64,000 bases of DNA from Acinetobacter pragensis (GTDB lineage: Bacteria > Pseudomonadota > Gammaproteobacteria > Pseudomonadales > Moraxellaceae): NCBI RefSeq assembly GCF_001605895.1, contig NZ_LUAW01000020.1, forward strand, positions 186,826 to 250,825, given 5' to 3'. The notes under the pieces were generated by a model. That model made no database searches. It was not told the DNA's origin and was given only the letters and a program-made list of their open reading frames with translations. The translations under genes and the position numbers were made by a program. Each line of letters begins with the position of its first letter. The first letter of the stretch is position 1. Shown here piece by piece: positions 15,818 to 22,845 of this stretch.

Positions 15818-16624
15818 ATGAATAAGCCTAAATTTCAATATTGGTTTTTTATAATTTTTACTGTTGTGTACTTCTTAATATTAAACAGATATTTTGGAAT
15901 TACCGTAGATAAAATTAAAGCTTTAGAAGCAAATGCACTAGGAGATTTCTTAGCCGGAACGTTTTCCCCCTTAGCTTTTTTATTCTTAATTTTAGGGTAC
16001 CTGCAAAATAACAAAAATTTATCGCAAAATACTGAAGCAATTTCTCAACAAGCTATAGCTTTGAAACAACAAGCCGTATCTTTACAACAACAGGCTAAAT
16101 CATTAGAAACACAGATTGCAGAGTTAAAAATTTCAAATGAAGCCTACCAACGCCAAGTTGATGAAATGGAGAAGTCTGTAGAAGCACAGCAAAATATGTT
16201 CCTATTGGCGGAAAAACAATATTTAGAATCTATTGACGAGAAAACTCAAAGTTCTATTCCACAATTAAGGCTTACTGGATCGAAATACAACCTAATTACC
16301 CATTATAATAACGACTATGAACATAGATTTGACCTAACTTTGAAAGTTCATAACCTATCCATAAAAAATCTAAAACTAAAAAGCAATTCGTGGAATATTA
16401 CAAAAAGTGGTGGCGCTTACGATAATTCATCAGACTATGAAATACATTCTATCGATCCTAATTCATCTATTACTTTAATGTTTTACGTTAAAACTAACAT
16501 TGTACCATTCACTAATAGCTATCTTGATTTAGATTATTATGATGAAAAAAATAATAAGTATATAAAACGTTACCAAATCATTAAAACATCAGATGAAGTT
16601 GTACTTCTTAAAGAGTGTATTTAG
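15818..16624 (+). CDS. Membrane-anchored coiled-coil cargo protein (possible abortive-infection or exclusion factor)
   Basis: A 268-residue protein with two N-terminal membrane segments (about residues 8-26 and 46-62), then an 80-residue Gln-rich coiled coil (AISQQAIALKQQAVSLQQQA), then a C-terminal soluble domain of about 110 residues. The pattern GDFLAGTFSPLAFLFLILGY, followed by a coiled coil, resembles putative phage abortive-infection membrane proteins, which share a GDF-x-G-x3-P membrane hairpin. That comparison is from memory and needs a profile search. Strong AT bias and opposite orientation mark it as transferred cargo. It ends 5 bp before the convergent terminase stop. Confidence 0.75.
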   Translation: MNKPKFQYWFFIIFTVVYFLILNRYFGITVDKIKALEANALGDFLAGTFSPLAFLFLILGYLQNNKNLSQNTEAISQQAIALKQQAVSLQQQAKSLETQIAELKISNEAYQRQVDEMEKSVEAQQNMFLLAEKQYLESIDEKTQSSIPQLRLTGSKYNLITHYNNDYEHRFDLTLKVHNLSIKNLKLKSNSWNITKSGGAYDNSSDYEIHSIDPNSSITLMFYVKTNIVPFTNSYLDLDYYDEKNNKYIKRYQIIKTSDEVVLLKECI

Positions 16625-16629
16625 ACCTA

Positions 16630-18270
16630 CTAAATACACCCAGCTTCACTAAACCATCCATCATAATCATCATGATTCGCCTCCAGCTCACTGGCAGATG
16701 GAAGCGGGATAAATTCAATAGGACTGGACAGGTGCAGGCTGGCAAACCAACCCAGAATCATCGCAACAGCACCATCTCCATGGCGGTATAACTCAGGGTC
16801 TTTAATATCTTTGGTGCGTGCTTTGGTGACCATGTGAATGCCGTCTACCTCTTCAATCGCAGAGCAGTCATTCTTCAGGTTTTCATCACGCGGCAAATCA
16901 ATCATATCTTCTTCAAAAGCCGTGACCAGCTTAGGTGTCCAAAGTCCATACCATGCACGGGTTAGTTTGATTTGATGTACCATATGCTCACCATATCTTT
17001 CCGCTGTATTTTCAGCGATGGTTTCACCAGAGCCAGTAGCATCCATGGCAATACCGCCAAAGCGTGGCAGCCGATCCAGCATGTACCACAGAATTTTTTG
17101 CTGTAACCGAGATGGCACTTTATGCATCTCAATGGCAAATGGTGCAATGCGGCGCAAGTCTTGGGCAATATAAAACGGCAAAATAAAACTGAAGTCGCGG
17201 TGACGCGCATAGTCTTGCCCAGCACAGTGCTGTTTGCGCTTATCCAGCTTTTGTAATTCAGGCTCTAAATAGCGCTGAATCCAGTCATCTATATATGCAT
17301 CGCGCTCATCTGGTGTCAGTTCGGTAAAATCATCACCCAAAGTTAAGCGTAGGATTGTCCGCACTTCAGGCATGGCACGTTCAACCCACAGCGCAGGCAA
17401 GCACACGGATGATCCATCACGCGGAATGGCATCCAGCTCTTCACGCATGGCCGCTTTACGGCTGCCGTATGCTTTGCGGATTTTGGTGTACCATTTTTTC
17501 TTACCGTCAAGCGTGGCTTCTTTGCCTTGCATAAAGCACACGCGCTCATACAAGCCATTAGCAACGGCATCATCAAAAGTCACCACATGAACTTTGGCAT
17601 CTTCACCAAACACACCATTCTCAATATCTTTGACGAATTGGTTGAAAGGATTGTTTTTACCGTTATGTGAGCTAATTACAGAGATGCGGCCACCCCAAAT
17701 TAAAAGCGCAGTTGCCGCTTCCATCACGCCTTGAACATTGGGATGGAATGCTGCTTCATCAATTACCACCTTACCTTGCAGACCGCGGATGTTTTCAGGA
17801 CGGCTAGATAAAGCAACAATTTGAAAGCCGCTGGAATAACGCACACGATAGGCTGTGATCTGGCGCGTTTCACCTTTTTCGTTTTGATCTTCAAAAAGGA
17901 ACTCCTCAATCTGAGAAATACCTTGGCCTTGCGCCTCAGCAATTACACGTGAAAACTTGGCACAGTAGCCAATAAACTCAAGGCCTTTTTCTTTGGTATC
18001 GCCAATGTAATAAACGCTCATGCCGCCAGCTTCTTTGCTGGCAGCCGCTGTAAATACTGCATCAAAACTTTCAGCAAAAGTAATACCGGTTCGACGCCCT
18101 TTAGGGCAGGCCTTAATATCAGTCTTAATCTTCAGCCATTCAACTTGGTGTTTCATCAAAACACCTTCTTCAAATGGGTTTAGATTATCAGGCAGATTGC
18201 GGGCACGTTCTGGAAGTTCATCCCAGTCGATAATCCGAACGGTATCTTGCCGAGGTTTTGGTGCAGTCAT
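16630..18270 (-). CDS. Terminase large subunit (Mu gp28-like)
   Basis: A 546-residue packaging motor. The N-terminal ATPase has a Walker A-like KGRRTGIT (residues 57-64) and Walker B VVIDEAAF (168-175). The C-terminal nuclease region has GQDYARHRDFSF (about 350) and AMDATGSGE. It cuts and pumps DNA into the prohead; in Mu-like phages packaging starts at the left end of integrated copies. It is preceded by DUF3486 (small subunit) with overlapping start and stop, as in Mu. Confidence 0.93.
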   Translation of the reverse strand: MTAPKPRQDTVRIIDWDELPERARNLPDNLNPFEEGVLMKHQVEWLKIKTDIKACPKGRRTGITFAESFDAVFTAAASKEAGGMSVYYIGDTKEKGLEFIGYCAKFSRVIAEAQGQGISQIEEFLFEDQNEKGETRQITAYRVRYSSGFQIVALSSRPENIRGLQGKVVIDEAAFHPNVQGVMEAATALLIWGGRISVISSHNGKNNPFNQFVKDIENGVFGEDAKVHVVTFDDAVANGLYERVCFMQGKEATLDGKKKWYTKIRKAYGSRKAAMREELDAIPRDGSSVCLPALWVERAMPEVRTILRLTLGDDFTELTPDERDAYIDDWIQRYLEPELQKLDKRKQHCAGQDYARHRDFSFILPFYIAQDLRRIAPFAIEMHKVPSRLQQKILWYMLDRLPRFGGIAMDATGSGETIAENTAERYGEHMVHQIKLTRAWYGLWTPKLVTAFEEDMIDLPRDENLKNDCSAIEEVDGIHMVTKARTKDIKDPELYRHGDGAVAMILGWFASLHLSSPIEFIPLPSASELEANHDDYDGWFSEAGCI

Positions 18271-18836
18271 TATTTAATACCCAATACTTTTTCACGCCAG
18301 AATTGAATTTGCTCTTCACCCATACCTTGAGAAATAGCTGCTTTTTTCAGGTTTTCATCCTGTTCTTTGAGCAATTCCTCACGGGCTTGACGCCGGATTT
18401 CATCACGATTTTCCATGGCTTTGGATTTGGTCATGATGGCCGCACGCGCTGCACGAGCAAGTGCGCCGACATCATCAATGCCCATTTTCGGCTTGTCTGG
18501 ATCTTCACCATCATTGGTCAATTCATCCAGTGCGCGTCTGGTCACTACCGCCTGAACTGCTTGAGCCAGCAACATGCCGCCTTTGTCATCAGGGTCTTCG
18601 CCAAACTCCTTAACCAAAACTTCTGATGCAGCAGCAATTTCACGGAACTCCTTGGCTTCAGCTGCAAAGTTCTTTTTTTCACGGCCAAGTGCAGAACGGC
18701 TGGGAATGCAATCAACTGGAAACTCAGCACGGATTTCATCCATCATTTCATTCAGGGTGAAACGGTCTTCTTCCATCATTCGATAGATGAATTGACGCTG
18801 TTCATCAGTCAGTTTGCGCATAAAGGATTTGGACAT
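18270..18836 (-). CDS. Terminase small subunit-like protein (Mu gp27, DUF3486)
   Basis: A 188-residue DUF3486 protein. It has an N-terminal helical DNA-binding part (KLTDEQRQFIYRMMEEDRFT LNEMMDEI, then FPVDCIPSRSALGREKKNF), a central LVKEFGEDPDDKGGMLLAQA segment, and a long C-terminal helix. It is coupled to the large subunit and likely recognises the phage end for packaging. SD AGGTG precedes the ATG. Confidence 0.88.
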   Translation of the reverse strand: MSKSFMRKLTDEQRQFIYRMMEEDRFTLNEMMDEIRAEFPVDCIPSRSALGREKKNFAAEAKEFREIAAASEVLVKEFGEDPDDKGGMLLAQAVQAVVTRRALDELTNDGEDPDKPKMGIDDVGALARAARAAIMTKSKAMENRDEIRRQAREELLKEQDENLKKAAISQGMGEEQIQFWREKVLGIK

Positions 18837-18843
18837 AATTCAC

Positions 18844-19137
18844 CTATGCTGAAGGACGTTTAATGCCATGAATGCGGGTGCGGTTTTCTACAGCATCTTG
18901 ACCACGCTCAGTAAGTTTCACTACAAGCACAGCGGGGTCTTCCATTTCAATGCTTAAACAGCCTTGGTCTTTCAGCCAGTACAATTCAGTTTTGACTTGG
19001 TCGCGGCTAAAACTCAGACCCCAACGATCTAATCCGCTGTGCAAGGTTGAGCTATTGCCACGGTAAGATGGCATTTCATTCAATAATCGAAGCAGCACCA
19101 AACGCATTTCTTCTTTAAGCTGATTTTCAAAGCTCAT
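18844..19137 (-). CDS. Mu gp26-like protein (winged-helix fold)
   Basis: A 97-residue protein matching Mu gp26 / VpaChn25_0724-like proteins: MRLVLLRLLNEMPSYRGN, HSGLDRWGLSFSRDQVKTEL, YWLKDQGCLSIEME, LTERGQDAVENR. The pattern suggests a winged helix. In Mu it sits among packaging genes gp25-gp28, exactly as here. Its function is not established. Confidence 0.8.
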   Translation of the reverse strand: MSFENQLKEEMRLVLLRLLNEMPSYRGNSSTLHSGLDRWGLSFSRDQVKTELYWLKDQGCLSIEMEDPAVLVVKLTERGQDAVENRTRIHGIKRPSA

Positions 19138-19143
19138 GGTTCC

Positions 19144-19446
19144 TCACTTTTTATTATCGAGCAGATAGTTTTCAATACGAGTGACACCTTTCTGTACATT
19201 GCCAATACTCGTATTCGCCGCATTTAACTGGGATTTTATCGTTTCAACTTGACCCTCGAGGCGCGTAAGTTCAACCATACTTGGCATATCTCGAACAGTG
19301 TTTTCCAGCTCAACGACACGTACGCGCAAGTCCAGCATTTCTTGAGATGAAGCGCTTTGTTTCTTGATGAACCAGATATAAATACCAAGAACCGTGTTCA
19401 CGATCCAGTTGGCTTCTAAAAAGTTAAACTTAAAGGATTCAAACAT
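19144..19446 (-). CDS. Mu gp25-like membrane protein (DUF2730)
   Basis: A 100-residue DUF2730 protein: one N-terminal membrane segment (IVNTVLGIYIWFI, about residues 15-28) followed by a coiled coil (LDLRVRVVELENTVRDM). The family is found just before terminase genes in Mu-like phages and may be a spanin-like or lysis accessory factor. TAGGAG precedes the ATG. Confidence 0.8.
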   Translation of the reverse strand: MFESFKFNFLEANWIVNTVLGIYIWFIKKQSASSQEMLDLRVRVVELENTVRDMPSMVELTRLEGQVETIKSQLNAANTSIGNVQKGVTRIENYLLDNKK

Positions 19447-19467
19447 TCATAGCTCCTAATCTAAGCC

Positions 19468-19629
19468 TCACTCTTCAGCACGGTGATCAATATTTTTTTT
19501 GACATGTTGGTTTCTCTTTTTTAAATATTGAAAGCTCTGGATCGGGTGGCGTATGCAGTCATACATATCCATAACTGCATACACCAACACGACTACAAGG
19601 CGTTTACGCACTAAGACTTTAATGGCCAT
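19468..19629 (-). CDS. Small basic phage protein, 53 aa
   Basis: A 53-residue basic protein (AIKVLVRKRLVVVLVYAVMD MYDCIR...) whose ATG lies inside the end of the holin-like gene, overlapping by 19 bases in another frame. The short hydrophobic run LVVVLVYAVM may be a membrane segment. The overlap and tight spacing suggest translation coupled to the holin-like gene. A lysis accessory role is plausible from position only. Confidence 0.55.
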   Translation of the reverse strand: MAIKVLVRKRLVVVLVYAVMDMYDCIRHPIQSFQYLKKRNQHVKKNIDHRAEE

Positions 19630-20243
19630 GTCTTAATGCCTTTGCTTTGATTGATATAACGTCCAATCAATCCACAAAATGCTGTCCATGCAATCAGATA
19701 AGTACGTACATTTTCTGGCAGCACCATAAGCAGCTCTGGAGGAATTGGAGTGGTAGCAAAAAAGACAATCAGGCCAAAGCACCAGTTGCTGATCCACTTC
19801 CATGAGTCGCGCCAATTTTCAACAATCGGGCCTGCATAGGTTGTAAATCCCAGTGACGCTGCAATAGGTTCAGGATTTTGTGCAATTTCAGCTTTAAGCT
19901 CATCTATACGCTGTTGATGGCGCTTGGCCTGATCCAGCAGTTTTTGCTTTGCATCAGAAAGCTCTAATGCCTTTTGATCAAGCTCACTTTCACGGGTGGA
20001 GAGCTGTAGACGTAGTTGCTGAATTTTGGCTGATTCAGCCTCAGCGGCTGTTTGCTTGGCTACACCATGTAGGGCATTAGCATCACGCACACCTGTTTCA
20101 TAACCATCTTTCCACGTAAAATCCAACTGGTCATTATGCTCAGTCAAAGTACGTTCATGAATGTTTGAGAGCAGTTGAAATCGGGCAATATAGCGCTCAA
20201 CTTTAGCCAGCTGGGCTAGGTTATTTTTAACTTTAGAAGGCAT
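19611..20243 (-). CDS. Holin-like protein with N-terminal coiled coil
   Basis: A 210-residue protein combining a long charged coiled coil (residues about 50-130, with QLRLQLSTRESELDQKALEL) and a C-terminal pair of membrane segments (WISNWCFGLIVFFATT; YLIAWTAFCGLIGRYI). The C-terminal half resembles holins found next to M15 endolysins in Acinetobacter Mu-like phages. The coiled coil looks like an i-spanin periplasmic part. Fusion of both in one protein is unusual. The ribosome site AAGGAGG is strong, 12 nt after the endolysin stop. Confidence 0.7.
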   Translation of the reverse strand: MPSKVKNNLAQLAKVERYIARFQLLSNIHERTLTEHNDQLDFTWKDGYETGVRDANALHGVAKQTAAEAESAKIQQLRLQLSTRESELDQKALELSDAKQKLLDQAKRHQQRIDELKAEIAQNPEPIAASLGFTTYAGPIVENWRDSWKWISNWCFGLIVFFATTPIPPELLMVLPENVRTYLIAWTAFCGLIGRYINQSKGIKTWPLKS

Positions 20244-20255
20244 TTAATATCCTCC

Positions 20256-20729
20256 TTAAAGTTCAAAATGTGGTGAATCATATTCACCTTTTTCGCGGTA
20301 GTTGCCGTCATTATCCCAGTCAGCCCCCCAGCGGATCGACACATCTAATTCTTTAGCGGCAGCAAACATTGCTTTTGCAACCTGATCAAATTTAGATAGA
20401 TCATTCCAGTCCACTGGATACGGCACCAAATCAACTGCTTTGCCTGTAACGTGTTTGCTGGAGAGTGGATTATTCAGCCATGTCACTTTTGCAAGTTTGG
20501 GCTGAGCATATGAAGCGGGTACGCCTTTAATTGTGCATTGTGCAGCTGTACGGCCTTTGCCGTAGTTGATATAGCATTGTTCTTTTGAGCGCACGCCTTC
20601 AACAACAAGAAAGTCTTGCTGGGTGATTTCAATTGCCCGTTTAACAACTTTGACCAAGTCAGGGTTTACATCTTCAAGGCGGCCAAGACTTAACTTTGAA
20701 AGTACAAATTTTTTAGGGGTATTTGACAC
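20256..20729 (-). CDS. Endolysin: M15 family L-alanyl-D-glutamate/D-Ala peptidase
   Basis: A 157-residue peptidoglycan peptidase of the VanY/M15 type. Zinc-binding parts are SSKHVTGKAVDL (His and Asp ligands) and the final SPHFEL; GVRSKEQC lies earlier. It degrades the cell wall at lysis. I use GTG 20729, with GAGG 9 nt upstream in the 3' arm of a hairpin. The earlier ATG at 20744 is inside that hairpin and lacks a ribosome site. It starts the unit endolysin, holin-like, gp25-28, driven by repeat copy 20784-20802. Confidence 0.88.
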   Translation of the reverse strand: MSNTPKKFVLSKLSLGRLEDVNPDLVKVVKRAIEITQQDFLVVEGVRSKEQCYINYGKGRTAAQCTIKGVPASYAQPKLAKVTWLNNPLSSKHVTGKAVDLVPYPVDWNDLSKFDQVAKAMFAAAKELDVSIRWGADWDNDGNYREKGEYDSPHFEL

Positions 20730-20732
20730 AAC

Positions 20733-20757
20733 AAAAAACCTCATCTAATGATGAGGT
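20733..20757 (-). promoter_or_regulatory. SD-sequestering hairpin plus U-run before the endolysin
   Basis: ACCTCATC (20757-20750 on the minus strand) pairs perfectly with GATGAGGT (20745-20738) around an ATTA loop, followed by TTTTT. The 3' arm contains the endolysin's Shine-Dalgarno sequence. The structure starts with ATGACCTC exactly 19 bases after GATATAA, as before gene N, so the two leaders share one design. Confidence 0.6.
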
Positions 20758-20762
20758 CATGG

Positions 20763-20802
20763 TGCTGCTTTTATATTTTTTATATCAGGCGGAAAGGCTT
20801 CC
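20763..20802 (-). promoter_or_regulatory. Late repeat copy 6 (putative late promoter) before the lysis cassette
   Basis: Core 20784-20802, minus strand CGGAAGCCTTTCCG, CCTGATATAA, and TATAAAA 14 bases after the dyad. It begins 2 nt after the stop of the lipoprotein gene and separates the repressor-lipoprotein unit from the lysis-packaging unit. Confidence 0.65.
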
Positions 20803-20804
20803 GA

Positions 20805-21398
20805 TTATTTTTTAGCATAGGCAATTGTACATACAATAGGATATCCATCCTTATAATGGCTTGCATCAAGATCAAAAAAATAACCATATTGAATATGCTG
20901 TGTTGCTGGAGTTGAACCTGCTTTCTCATACTCATTAATTCTTGTAGATAATTCATCAATCACAGTCGGAACTCTATTATCTATATCTTTCCAAATATCT
21001 TTGCAAATCTTAAATGAAGTTGTTTTAGATTGCTCATAACCATTTATTTCAAATACTTCTACGATAAAGCTTTTCCAAATTTCTGAATCTTTATTTCTTA
21101 GAATTTTCACACTTTGCCAATCTGTTGATGGGACAAATTTAACATCAGATGACACATCACTTGGCAGGAACTTTACTTCAGTAGCTTCTGGATTATATCC
21201 AACCTGCATCGACGATAAATTTTTAATAGCAACTTGTGTTAGCTGAACAAAATCTATTTTTGCAACAGAATCCGACTCGCTATAATTTTTATTTATATAA
21301 GGGACTATTTCTGCAGAAGCAGATGTTTCTGCTTTCTGAGCTTCCTTAGCGGTACAACCTGCTAAAAGAAATAAGCCTAAAATTATAATTTTTTTCAT
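20805..21398 (-). CDS. Prophage lipoprotein of unknown function
   Basis: A 197-residue lipoprotein with signal MKKIIILGLFLLAGC (lipobox LAGC, Cys15) followed by a polar linker and a mature domain with VKFLPSDVSSDVKFVPSTDW and SFKICKDIWKDI. No family is recognised. It begins 15 bp after the repressor stop on the same strand, so it is probably co-transcribed with the repressor in the lysogen. That is the expected setting for a lysogenic-conversion or superinfection-exclusion lipoprotein. It is AT-rich compared with the phage core. Confidence 0.8.
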   Translation of the reverse strand: MKKIIILGLFLLAGCTAKEAQKAETSASAEIVPYINKNYSESDSVAKIDFVQLTQVAIKNLSSMQVGYNPEATEVKFLPSDVSSDVKFVPSTDWQSVKILRNKDSEIWKSFIVEVFEINGYEQSKTTSFKICKDIWKDIDNRVPTVIDELSTRINEYEKAGSTPATQHIQYGYFFDLDASHYKDGYPIVCTIAYAKK

Positions 21399-21413
21399 TT
21401 TACTGCCATCCCA

Positions 21414-22067
21414 TCAATAAAAATTCTTACTCGAATTGACAACTTTCCCAATAATTTCTACATCCGTAGACTCATCTAATCGTATCGTCATAGGCGGGTA
21501 AATTTTGTTGTCAGATATCAATAATAAAGACCCATCTAACTGCATTTGAATCCGCTTAACCCAAGTCATTTCACCAGATCGAATCACATAGATATGACCA
21601 TCTTGCGGATCTTTTTCAACAGTATTGACTAAGATCGGCTCTTTATCAGAAATCGTAGGATCCATACTGTCACCACGAGTAATAAAAACCTTTAAATCCT
21701 TGGCAAAAAAACCGCGTGAACGAATCCAGTCTTTCCTAAAAGCCATGTAATTTGTTGGCTTATTTTCGGCACATAAAACTGTTCCATGTCCAGCCGAAAT
21801 CAAAACATCATCATGAACCGGGACTACAGTAAAACCATCAATATCATCAAGGTTACTTTCTAGTGTTCTTAATTTATTTCCGGTAACAATATAATTAATA
21901 TCTGCGCCAGCTTCTGCAATAGATGCAAGATATCCAGCCTTTGGCTGAGTCAAATCCTTTTCATAATCAATTTGGCTTTTCTTGGTCGTACCAGCCAATT
22001 CAGCAAAAGCAGGCTGAGTGTAGCCAAGACGCTCTCGCTCTTCTCTCAATCTTTGTCCAATAGTCAC
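21414..22067 (-). CDS. LexA/CI-type phage repressor (HTH + S24 peptidase)
   Basis: A 217-residue repressor. The N-terminal helix-turn-helix (residues 4-55) has LREERERLGYTQPAFAELAG. The C-terminal S24 peptidase domain has Ser134 in TRGDSMDPTI and Lys171 in MTWVKRIQ. An Ala-Gly pair at 92-93 (SAGHG) is a likely self-cleavage site. All parts needed for RecA-triggered autocleavage are present, so induction by DNA damage is expected. GTG 22067 has GGAG 8 nt upstream; a longer ORF to 22175 would read through the operator region. It is divergent from the gp16-like regulator. Confidence 0.9.
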   Translation of the reverse strand: MTIGQRLREERERLGYTQPAFAELAGTTKKSQIDYEKDLTQPKAGYLASIAEAGADINYIVTGNKLRTLESNLDDIDGFTVVPVHDDVLISAGHGTVLCAENKPTNYMAFRKDWIRSRGFFAKDLKVFITRGDSMDPTISDKEPILVNTVEKDPQDGHIYVIRSGEMTWVKRIQMQLDGSLLLISDNKIYPPMTIRLDESTDVEIIGKVVNSSKNFY

Positions 22068-22167
22068 AAAAAACACTCCAAAATCATTGACAGGTAACCC
22101 ATTAGTTACTATTGTGTGTCTAAAGGTTCTACTTAAACCGATTAAAGACACACAAAGGTGACCACAC
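22068..22167. promoter_or_regulatory. Repressor / early promoter operator region
   Basis: The 100-bp divergent region has a perfect 10-bp inverted repeat, TTGTGTGTCT (22112-22121) with AGACACACAA (22146-22155), and a second one, GTAAC-CCATTA-GTTAC (22094-22109). These are natural operator candidates for the LexA-type repressor and the gp16-like protein. AAAGGTG before the plus-strand ATG is that gene's ribosome site and adjoins the right half-site. Confidence 0.6.
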
Positions 22168-22359
22168 ATGAACATTAAAACACCAGATCAAGTAAGACAG
22201 GAATTCTTTAATAAAGGGATTCCAATTTCTGATTGGGCCACTAAGAACGGCTTTGCTCCTCAAGAGGTATACAAAGTTTTAAATGGTCAAGCTAAAGGTA
22301 ATTTCGGGCGAGCTCATAAAATAGCCGTAGCTCTCGGCTTAAAAAAAGTCACTGTTTAG
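22168..22359 (+). CDS. Ner/Cro-position DNA-binding protein (BcepMu gp16-like)
   Basis: A 63-residue helix-turn-helix protein: IKTPDQVRQEFFNKGIPISD, WATKNGFAPQEVYKVLNGQA, then RAHKIAVALGLKK. It fits the small phage-associated family named after BcepMu gp16, always encoded opposite the repressor at the start of the early arm. It is the likely counterpart of Mu Ner or lambda Cro, limiting repressor and early transcription. Confidence 0.82.
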   Translation: MNIKTPDQVRQEFFNKGIPISDWATKNGFAPQEVYKVLNGQAKGNFGRAHKIAVALGLKKVTV

Positions 22360-22363
22360 TTAC

Positions 22364-22392
22364 TTTGCACATATTTGCACATTTTTGCACAT
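22364..22392 (+). repeat. Three TTTGCACAT repeats at exact 10-bp spacing
   Basis: TTTGCACAT occurs at 22364-22372, 22374-22382 and 22384-22392, each one helical turn apart, directly after the gp16-like stop and ending 12 bp before the next start codon. Spacing on one face of the helix suggests a cooperative protein-binding site (regulator or transposition factor). Confidence 0.7.
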
Positions 22393-22404
22393 GGAGCAAG
22401 AGCG

Positions 22405-22542
22405 ATGAAAAATGATTTTTTTGCAGTGATTTTTATGTTTTTAACATTTGTCGGGTTTTCAGGCTGGTACTTCGCCGAAAACGATAACGAAATTTTGCGC
22501 CAAGAACTTTCAACATATTCAGGGGCAGAGGTACGTAAATGA
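22405..22542 (+). CDS. Small membrane protein, 45 aa
   Basis: A 45-residue protein with a single N-terminal membrane segment (FFAVIFMFLTFVGFSGWYFA) and a short polar tail. GGAGCAAGAGCG precedes the ATG, and its stop overlaps the next ATG (ATGA), so it is a real, coupled early gene. The function is unknown. Confidence 0.65.
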   Translation: MKNDFFAVIFMFLTFVGFSGWYFAENDNEILRQELSTYSGAEVRK

Positions 22543-22832
22543 GCACAGTCAAGTCAGCTGAAAAAGTTTTAAAAGTGCTTAAAGCATTACGTGGTCACAG
22601 CCTTCAGGGCGTTACCAATCAAGAGTTATCCAAAAAACTGGGTGAATCGCCAGCTCAAACACACAGAGCACTGCAAACCCTGTTAGCAGAAGGCTTGGTT
22701 AAGAAAGATGAAAACGATCTTTACACATTAGGCACAGCGCTGGTGCAGATGGCTAAGGCACATGACAGCGAAATGGAAAGAGCCAAAGCGCGTATGGCCG
22801 AATACGAACAGCGCACCAGCGTGACATTTTAA
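22539..22832 (+). CDS. Winged-helix DNA-binding protein (IclR N-terminal type)
   Basis: A 97-residue protein with an IclR-type winged helix: SAEKVLKVLKALRGHSLQGV, NQELSKKLGESPAQTHRALQ, LLAEGLVKKDENDLYTLG. Only the DNA-binding domain is present, followed by a charged helix; the effector domain of full IclR regulators is absent. Similar small proteins lie upstream of transposase genes in BcepMu-like phages. It is probably a regulator or transposition accessory protein. Confidence 0.75.
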   Translation: MSTVKSAEKVLKVLKALRGHSLQGVTNQELSKKLGESPAQTHRALQTLLAEGLVKKDENDLYTLGTALVQMAKAHDSEMERAKARMAEYEQRTSVTF

Positions 22833-22845
22833 TTAGGGGTTCATC

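Noticed and set aside
22068..22175. Longer repressor start at 22175
   Set aside because: It would run through the divergent promoter/operator region and overlap the gp16-like start. GTG 22067 has GGAG and gives the normal helix-turn-helix N-terminus.
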